Shown piece by piece: positions 58,564 to 64,000 of a stretch of 64,000 nt of DNA. Position 1 is the first letter of the stretch. Every line of letters starts with the position of its first letter. This DNA is from Candidatus Eremiobacterota bacterium. Its GTDB lineage: Bacteria > Vulcanimicrobiota > Vulcanimicrobiia > Vulcanimicrobiales > Vulcanimicrobiaceae. The position numbers and the translations under genes were made by a program. Under the pieces are notes generated by a model. It made no database searches. It was not told where the DNA came from and was given only the letters and a program-made list of their open reading frames with translations. The stretch is taken from positions 1-64,000 of the forward strand of contig JAFAKB010000049.1 in assembly GCA_019235885.1 (NCBI GenBank), read 5' to 3'.

Positions 58564-61500
58564 TTACTCGGGGTCGCCGAAGAGGAACGCAAGATCGTCG
58601 CGCGTGAGCGTCTTCGCGACCGCGCTGTCGGCTTTCACGACCGCCTTCGAGAGCGCCGTCTTGCGCTCGGCGAGCGCGCGAATTTTTTCTTCCACCGAGC
58701 CGGCCGTCACCATGCGGTACGCGGTGACCGGGCGCGTTTGCCCGATGCGATGTGTGCGGTCGATCGCTTGACGCTCGACCGCCGGATTCCACCACGGATC
58801 GTACAAGATCACGTAGTCCGCCGCGGTCAGCGTGAGCCCGACGCCGCCGGCTTTCAGCGAGCACAGAAACACCGGCGGACCGTCGTCGCTCATGAAACGG
58901 TCGACTTCGATCTGGCGGTCGCGGTCTTTCGTCGAGCCGTCGAGGTAGCCGTACGGAATCGCGCGGCGGTCGAGCACGCCGCGCATGATGCGCAGCATCG
59001 ACGCGAACGCGCTGAACACGAGCACTTTGTGGCCGCCGTCGAGCACTTCTTCGACCGTCTCGATGAACGCGTCGAACTTGCCGCTCGCCTCGGGATCGTC
59101 GAGATATTCGGGAACGAGCAGGCCCGGATGCGCGCAGACTTGCCGCAAACGCGTCAGCGCCGCCAGCACGTGCACCGTCGCCGACTCCGAGCCTTCTTCG
59201 TCGTACTTCGCGAGCACGTCGCGCCGCGCGGCCTCGGCGATCCCGCGGTACAACCGCCGCTGCAGCGGCGTGAGCTCGCACTCGATCACCGCTTCGGTGC
59301 GCTCGGGCAGCTCGCGCGCGACGTCTTCCTTGGTGCGCCGCAGCAAGAACGGCTCGAGCCGCGAGCGCAGCGCCGCGGCGGCGCCTTCGTCGCCGTCGGC
59401 GATCGGCAGCTCGAACCGCCGCCGGAACGAGGTCTCCGAACCGAGCAAACCGGGCTCGACGAACCCGAAGATCGCCCACAGATCGCGCAGCGAGTTCTCG
59501 ACCGGCGTGCCGGTCAGCGCCAGCCGGTGATCGGCCTGCAAGCCGCGCACCACCTTGGCGATCTGCGAGGCGGGGTTCTTCGCGTTCTGCGCCTCGTCGA
59601 GCACCAGCGTGCGGAAGCGAAAGCGCTCGAGCTGCTGCGCGTCGAGCCGCGCCAGCGCGTACGAGGTGACGACGACGTCGTACTCGTGGATCGTCTCGTA
59701 CTTCGCCGCGCGCTCGCTCCCGGATTGCAATCGCAGCGTCCGCAGCGAGGGCGCGAACTTCTTGATCTCGTTCTCCCACGTGTGCGTCACCGACGTCGGC
59801 GAAATCACGAGGATCGGCGATGCGCCCTCGAGCTCTTTGCGCCGCTCGACGTGCGCGATTACTTCCAACGTCTTGCCGAGCCCCATCTCGTCGGCTAAGA
59901 TGCCGCCGAACCGGAACGACGCAAGGTACGACAAGAAATCCAAGCCGCGCCGCTGGTAGTCGCGCAGCACGTCTTTCAGCATCCGCGGCGGTTCGACTTC
60001 TTCGATGCCTTCGAAGTTGCGCAGCCGTTCGCGAATGCGTTCTACTTCTTCCGGCAACGCGACGTCGCCGAAGGCTTCGTGCAGCTCGTCGCGCATCGCG
60101 ACGAGCGACGCCAGTCCGGTGCGGCGGCGGTCCGTCAGTTCCGAGAGCAGGTTCTGGCGCGAGCGCAAGTCGCCGACGTCGACGAGCTTGCCGCGCAATT
60201 CGGCGTAGCGGCCTTTCGCGCCGAGCAGCGCGCGCAGCTCGTCGCGCGTGAGCGGTTCGCCACCGCCGACGAACACCGAGACGTCCAGCTCGAACCAGTC
60301 GCCGGCCTCGGAGCGGTTCGCGCTGACGGCGACGTCGACGCTGCCGCCGCCGGCGAGCGCGGCGAGCGACTCGTCGAGGCGCACTTCGGTGTCGTCCCAG
60401 GCCGGCCACAGCGCGCGCACCACGTCCGCCGCGCGGTCGGCGTCGTGCAGCGCGAAGCCGTCACCGCCGCGCGGGACGAAGCCCGCGTCCAAGAACCGGC
60501 GCGCGAACGCGCGCGCGACGTCGGGCGCCCAGCGCACGAAGCGCTTCCCGCTCGCGCTGACCGCACCGTGCGCGCTGAACGGCGCGAAGACTCCGCTGCC
60601 GCGGTCGACGAACGCCAGCCGCGCCAGCAGCGCGCCCTCGCGCCACGCCGCGCGCACCAGGAGTCCCGGCCGCTCGGCATCGACGACGCCCAGGTCGGCC
60701 CGTTCCTCGGGCGTGAGGAACGGCGCGACGCGCGCGATCGCGCGGACCGAGGGCACCCCGCCGTCGCCGCGCGGCGGGGCCGCGGTCGCCGCGCGCGCCG
60801 CCGCGATCACGCGGCGCGGATCGAACAAGCCGTCGAGCAGGTACGCCGCGCGCTCCGCGACGAGCCAGGGCGGCGGCCCGTCGACGACCGCCGCGCCGGC
60901 CGGGTCGACCGGCGTGCCGTCGGGCGCCTCGAGCAGCGGGACGAAGCGCGCGCCGGCCCGGACCGCGCGCAGCCGCACGCCGCGCGTCTCGACGGCGAAC
61001 GAGGCCAGCTCGGAGGGGTGCCGGTTCTCGCCCGGCGCCTCGTCGAAGCGCAATCGCGGGTGGCGGGCGAGCCGGAAGAGCGCGCGCGCCAGCGCCTTCG
61101 GGGAGGCTCGCGAGCCGAACGCCTCCTGGACCGCGTCGTCGCGCAGCAGGGTCCGGTCGACGTCGTCCCAGTCGTCGGCGGGTGTCTGGTCCATCATGGC
61201 GACGATCGCGTCGGCGTCGCGGATGACGCCGCGCAGCCGCGGCGTGTCGAGGTAGAGCGCGCCGCTCAGCGCCCCGCCCGGCGCAATCGAGAGGACCGGC
61301 CACACCGCGCGGGCGCGCGCACGGGAGGCGTCCGGCTCGGCGTCCGGGAGCCAGGAAAGGTCCGGCTCGGCGCCGTCCAGGTCGAGGACCGGCGGCGCCG
61401 CTTCCTCGGCGGTCCGGACAACTTCCAGCGTCGCGACGACGTGCTCGCAGACGCCGCTCGCCCCGCAGGTGCAGACCGCGCGGAGCGCCTGCGGTCCGGT

Positions 61501-61713
61501 CCCGGACGACCACTCGACCGCGGTCCCGACCGGCGGCTTGGCCTTGACCGCGGCCTCGATCCGCGCCGGCTGAACCGAGCGCAGCACGACGCGCCCGCCC
61601 TCGACGAGGAAGAGCGCGTCACGCGTGAGATCGCGAGCGAACCAGGTACCGATCTGCGCCGGAAGACGCGATCGCCAGAGCGCGTACGGGGTCAACCTTC
61701 CAGTATTCGGCAC
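58564..61713 (-). CDS. SWIM zinc finger / SNF2-family DNA helicase-like ATPase
   Basis: 1049 residues from the GTG at 61713; a GTG at 61728 is in frame but lies inside the hairpin that follows clpC. The N-terminal SWIM finger is CTCG...CEH (about residues 81-91). The SNF2 ATPase starts near residue 600: GGILADEMGLGKTLEVIAHVE (Walker A), VLDEAQNAKNP (motif II, DEAQ), LALTGTPVENSLRDLW (motif III). The helicase C-terminal lobe has VLVFSAFASMLRIM, FLCSLKAGGVGLTLTAADYVI, and DRTHRIGQTRPVTAYRMV (motif VI). This is the RapA-like bacterial Snf2 group; roles are in RNA polymerase recycling or DNA remodelling. No restriction or methylase genes are nearby. Confidence 0.92.
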   Translation of the reverse strand: MPNTGRLTPYALWRSRLPAQIGTWFARDLTRDALFLVEGGRVVLRSVQPARIEAAVKAKPPVGTAVEWSSGTGPQALRAVCTCGASGVCEHVVATLEVVRTAEEAAPPVLDLDGAEPDLSWLPDAEPDASRARARAVWPVLSIAPGGALSGALYLDTPRLRGVIRDADAIVAMMDQTPADDWDDVDRTLLRDDAVQEAFGSRASPKALARALFRLARHPRLRFDEAPGENRHPSELASFAVETRGVRLRAVRAGARFVPLLEAPDGTPVDPAGAAVVDGPPPWLVAERAAYLLDGLFDPRRVIAAARAATAAPPRGDGGVPSVRAIARVAPFLTPEERADLGVVDAERPGLLVRAAWREGALLARLAFVDRGSGVFAPFSAHGAVSASGKRFVRWAPDVARAFARRFLDAGFVPRGGDGFALHDADRAADVVRALWPAWDDTEVRLDESLAALAGGGSVDVAVSANRSEAGDWFELDVSVFVGGGEPLTRDELRALLGAKGRYAELRGKLVDVGDLRSRQNLLSELTDRRRTGLASLVAMRDELHEAFGDVALPEEVERIRERLRNFEGIEEVEPPRMLKDVLRDYQRRGLDFLSYLASFRFGGILADEMGLGKTLEVIAHVERRKELEGASPILVISPTSVTHTWENEIKKFAPSLRTLRLQSGSERAAKYETIHEYDVVVTSYALARLDAQQLERFRFRTLVLDEAQNAKNPASQIAKVVRGLQADHRLALTGTPVENSLRDLWAIFGFVEPGLLGSETSFRRRFELPIADGDEGAAAALRSRLEPFLLRRTKEDVARELPERTEAVIECELTPLQRRLYRGIAEAARRDVLAKYDEEGSESATVHVLAALTRLRQVCAHPGLLVPEYLDDPEASGKFDAFIETVEEVLDGGHKVLVFSAFASMLRIMRGVLDRRAIPYGYLDGSTKDRDRQIEVDRFMSDDGPPVFLCSLKAGGVGLTLTAADYVILYDPWWNPAVERQAIDRTHRIGQTRPVTAYRMVTAGSVEEKIRALAERKTALSKAVVKADSAVAKTLTRDDLAFLFGDPE

Positions 61714-61718
61714 GAAGA

Positions 61719-61742
61719 GGCCTCGCACTTTCGTGCGAGGCC
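61719..61742. terminator. Hairpin after clpC
   Basis: GGCCTCGCAC (61719-61728), loop TTTC, GTGCGAGGCC (61733-61742): a perfect 10-bp stem just after the clpC stop. A T5 run follows on the plus strand (61747-61751), while on the minus strand, the direction of clpC, only TCTTCG follows. It may slow or attenuate read-through from clpC into the helicase gene rather than fully terminate. Confidence 0.6.
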
Positions 61743-61749
61743 GTCGTTT

Positions 61750-64000
61750 TTATGCGGGCTGCGCTTCGGGCTGGCTCGGTGCGGGCGGTTCGACGTGGGG
61801 GATCTTCGAGAAGCGCAGCTTCTCCGGGTTGTCCTGCGAGACTTCGGCGAGGATGCGGTCGCCCGAGCCGAAGGTGCCCTTCAGCATCTCCTCGGCCAGC
61901 TCGTCCTCGACCTCGCGCTGGATCGCGCGGCGCAGCGGACGCGCGCCGAACTGCGGATCCCAGCCCTTCTTGGCGAGCAGCTGCTTCGCGTCGTCGGTGA
62001 CCTCGAGGTACATCTCCTGAGCCTTGACCTCGCGGATGACCTTCTCCAGCTCCAGCCCGACGATCTCGGCGATCTGCTCGCGGTTGAGCTGGTGGAAGAC
62101 GATCACGTCGTCGACGCGGTTCAAGAACTCCGGCCGGAACGCGTGCTTGACCTCGTCGAGCACCTTGTTCTTCATCTTCTCGTACGCCTGATCGTCGGTT
62201 CCCGCGTCCTTCTGCGTGCGGAACCCGATGTCGGTCGTCGTCTGCATCCCGGTCGCACCGACGTTCGAGGTCATGATGATGACGGTGTTCTTGAAGTCGA
62301 CGACGCGACCCTGAGAGTCGGTCAGCCGCCCGTCTTCGAGCACCTGCAGCAGCAGGTTGAAGACGTCCGGATGCGCCTTCTCGATCTCGTCGAGGAGCAC
62401 GACCGAGTACGGACGGCGGCGCACCGCTTCGGTGAGCTGTCCGCCCTCTTCGTAGCCGACGTATCCGGGCGGCGCGCCGACCAGCCGCGAGACCGAGTAC
62501 TTCTCCATGTACTCCGACATGTCGATGCGGATCATCGACTCGGCGTCGTCGAACATGAACTCCGCGAGCGAGCGCGCGACCTCCGTCTTTCCGACGCCGG
62601 TCGGGCCGAGGAAGATGAACGAGCCGATCGGGCGCTTCGGGTTCTTCAGCCCGGCGCGCGAACGCCTGATCGCGCGGGTGAGCGTCGAGATCGCCTGGTT
62701 CTGCCCGATCACGCGCTTGTGGAGCTGATCCTCCATCCCGAGCAGCTTCGCGGTTTCGGCCTGCGCGAGCTTCGAGACCGGGATCTTCGTCCACGACGCG
62801 ACGATGTGCGCGACGTCGTGCTCGGTGACTTTGATCGTCTTGTCTTGCTGCGCGCGCTTCTCGGCCCACTCCGTCTCAAGCCGCTGTTTCTCCAGGCGCA
62901 GCTTTTCCTCGCGGTCGCGGATCGCGGCGGCCTTCTCGAACTCTTGCGACTTGACGACCGACTCTTTCTCCTGTTTGACCTGGCGGATCTGGTTCTCGAT
63001 GTCGCGGATCTCCGCCGGCGGAAGCGTCGCCTGCAGGCGCACGCGCGAGGCGGCTTCGTCGATGAGATCGACGGCCTTGTCGGGGAGGAAGCGGTCGGAG
63101 ATGTAGCGGTCGCCGAGCTTCGCCGCGGCGGCCAGCGCCTCGTCGGTGATCGTGACCTTGTGGTGCGCCTCGTAGCGGTCGCGGAGCCCTTTGAGGATAT
63201 CGATCGTCTCCTCGACCGTCGGCTCGCCGACCATCACCGGCTGGAAGCGGCGCTCGAGCGCGCTGTCCTTTTCGATGTGCTTGCGGAACTCGTTGAGCGT
63301 GGTCGCGCCGATGCACTGCAGCTCGCCGCGCGCCAGCGCCGGCTTGATGATGTTCGAGGCGTCGATCGCGCCCTCGGCCGCGCCCGCGCCGACCAGCGTG
63401 TGGAGCTCGTCGATGAACAGGATGATCTCGCCGGCGGCGCCGCGGATCTCGTCCATCACGCGCTTCATGCGCTCTTCGAACTCGCCGCGGTACTTCGTCC
63501 CGGCGACCAGCCCGGCCAGATCGAGCGTGATGACCCGTTTGTCGCGGAGCGGCTCGGGGACCTCGGACTTGATGACGCGCTGGGCCAGGCCCTCGGCGAT
63601 CGCGGTCTTGCCGACGCCGGGCTCGCCGATCAGCGCGGGGTTGTTCTTGGTCCTGCGGCTGAGGATCTGGATGACCCGCTCGATCTCGTTCGCTCGCCCG
63701 ATCACCGGGTCGAGCTTGTTCTCGCGGGCTAGGGTCGTCAGGTCGCGGCCGTAGGCGTCGAGCGTGGGGGTCTTCGACTTGCCCTTGGGCGCAGGCGGCT
63801 GCCCCTCGGCTCCGAGCAGCGAGGTGGTCTGGACGCGGACCTTGGCCGGGTCGACCCCGAGGTTCGTCAGGACGCGGGCGGCGACGCCCTCGCCCTCGCG
63901 GATGAGGCCGAGCAGCAGGTGCTCCGTGCCGATGTAGTTGTGATTGAGCTGGCGGGCCTCTTCGAAGGCCAGCTCGATGACCCGCTTGGCCCGCGGGGTG
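61750..64000 (-). CDS. clpC: ATP-dependent Clp protease ATP-binding subunit ClpC (5' end outside window)
   Basis: 750 codons are present; the first few dozen residues lie beyond base 64000. It starts in the Clp N domain ([42 protein letters not shown]). The first AAA+ module follows ([16 protein letters not shown]; Walker [16 protein letters not shown]). Between the modules is a UVR-like coiled coil ([20 protein letters not shown]), which marks ClpC rather than ClpA or ClpB. The second AAA+ module has [17 protein letters not shown] and [20 protein letters not shown]. It unfolds substrates for ClpP. Confidence 0.95.
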   Translation of the reverse strand, partial: TPRAKRVIELAFEEARQLNHNYIGTEHLLLGLIREGEGVAARVLTNLGVDPAKVRVQTTSLLGAEGQPPAPKGKSKTPTLDAYGRDLTTLARENKLDPVIGRANEIERVIQILSRRTKNNPALIGEPGVGKTAIAEGLAQRVIKSEVPEPLRDKRVITLDLAGLVAGTKYRGEFEERMKRVMDEIRGAAGEIILFIDELHTLVGAGAAEGAIDASNIIKPALARGELQCIGATTLNEFRKHIEKDSALERRFQPVMVGEPTVEETIDILKGLRDRYEAHHKVTITDEALAAAAKLGDRYISDRFLPDKAVDLIDEAASRVRLQATLPPAEIRDIENQIRQVKQEKESVVKSQEFEKAAAIRDREEKLRLEKQRLETEWAEKRAQQDKTIKVTEHDVAHIVASWTKIPVSKLAQAETAKLLGMEDQLHKRVIGQNQAISTLTRAIRRSRAGLKNPKRPIGSFIFLGPTGVGKTEVARSLAEFMFDDAESMIRIDMSEYMEKYSVSRLVGAPPGYVGYEEGGQLTEAVRRRPYSVVLLDEIEKAHPDVFNLLLQVLEDGRLTDSQGRVVDFKNTVIIMTSNVGATGMQTTTDIGFRTQKDAGTDDQAYEKMKNKVLDEVKHAFRPEFLNRVDDVIVFHQLNREQIAEIVGLELEKVIREVKAQEMYLEVTDDAKQLLAKKGWDPQFGARPLRRAIQREVEDELAEEMLKGTFGSGDRILAEVSQDNPEKLRFSKIPHVEPPAPSQPEAQPA

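Noticed and set aside
61713-61728. GTG at 61728 as start of the SNF2 gene
   Set aside because: It lies inside the 10-bp stem hairpin after clpC; the GTG at 61713 just past the hairpin is preferred.
1-64000. tRNA, rRNA, riboswitch or phage genes
   Set aside because: No cloverleaf, rRNA-like sequence, known riboswitch core, integrase or structural phage gene was seen on reading both strands.

Overview
The window is GC-rich bacterial chromosome with dense, often overlapping genes (many ATGA/GTGA stop-start junctions and many GTG starts). TolC, a HlyD-type adaptor and a LolA-like domain point to a two-membrane envelope. ClpC, RadA, a transaldolase-phosphoglucose isomerase fusion and OpcA are more typical of cyanobacteria, actinobacteria and related deep Terrabacteria. 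I suspect a little-cultured phylum such as Eremiobacterota (WPS-2), but nothing in the window proves the taxonomy. Composition is uneven: the small genes at 3.3-4.1 kb, the large orphan gene at 12.6-15.0 kb and the gene at 35.1-35.5 kb look less GC-rich than their neighbours.

Layout. 1-4.06 kb (minus): a tightly coupled lipid/isoprenoid/nucleotide cluster (membrane glycosyltransferase fragment, prenyl diphosphate synthase, ispH, plsC, cmk) led by two small unknown genes, one with a HEPN-like RX4H motif. 4.1-12.6 kb: radA and several peptidases (S9, M61, M16) plus a glutamate formimidoyltransferase. 12.6-15.0 kb: a large orphan protein. 15.0-18.8 kb: a BlaI repressor, an M56 (BlaR1-like) sensor protease and a secreted repeat protein. 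18.8-20.9 kb: dapD and an aminotransferase (lysine/DAP pathway). 21.0-30.2 kb: a pentose-phosphate cluster (tkt, tal-pgi, gnd, zwf, opcA, pgl). 30.2-41 kb: a VOC protein and an MFS pump under TetR control, a winged-helix/vWA pair, a frameshifted SEC-C gene, an amidinotransferase, and a TolC/HlyD/TetR/STAS-LolA efflux-type operon. 40.7-45.9 kb: a class-A-beta-lactamase-fold hydrolase co-transcribed with a complete branched-chain amino-acid (Liv) ABC transporter. 45.9-47.65 kb: no credible protein gene, but four tandem related RNA genes and two large palindromic elements. 47.7-52.6 kb: a frameshifted PQQ-propeller gene, a secreted His-rich protein, a WYL regulator and an orphan Tat-exported binding protein. 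53.3-57.6 kb: a second BlaI/M56 operon, this time with pentapeptide repeats. 57.7-64 kb: two paralogous small secreted proteins, a SWIM/SNF2 helicase and clpC (runs off the end).

Two systems stand out. First, between the Liv operon and the PQQ gene are four copies of a roughly 200-nt unit. Each has a TTGCGC/T-N17/18-TATGAT promoter, a GTGGA pair exactly 20 bp apart upstream on a helical-phase grid, conserved hairpins with compensatory changes, and a terminal hairpin. I read them as an RNA family I do not recognise. Second, two BlaI-M56 operons share one design: the C-terminal repeat module of the membrane protease matches the repeat type of the secreted protein(s) encoded directly downstream (an HGV-type repeat in one, CxGC-started pentapeptide repeats in the other). 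This suggests modular sensor/partner pairing.
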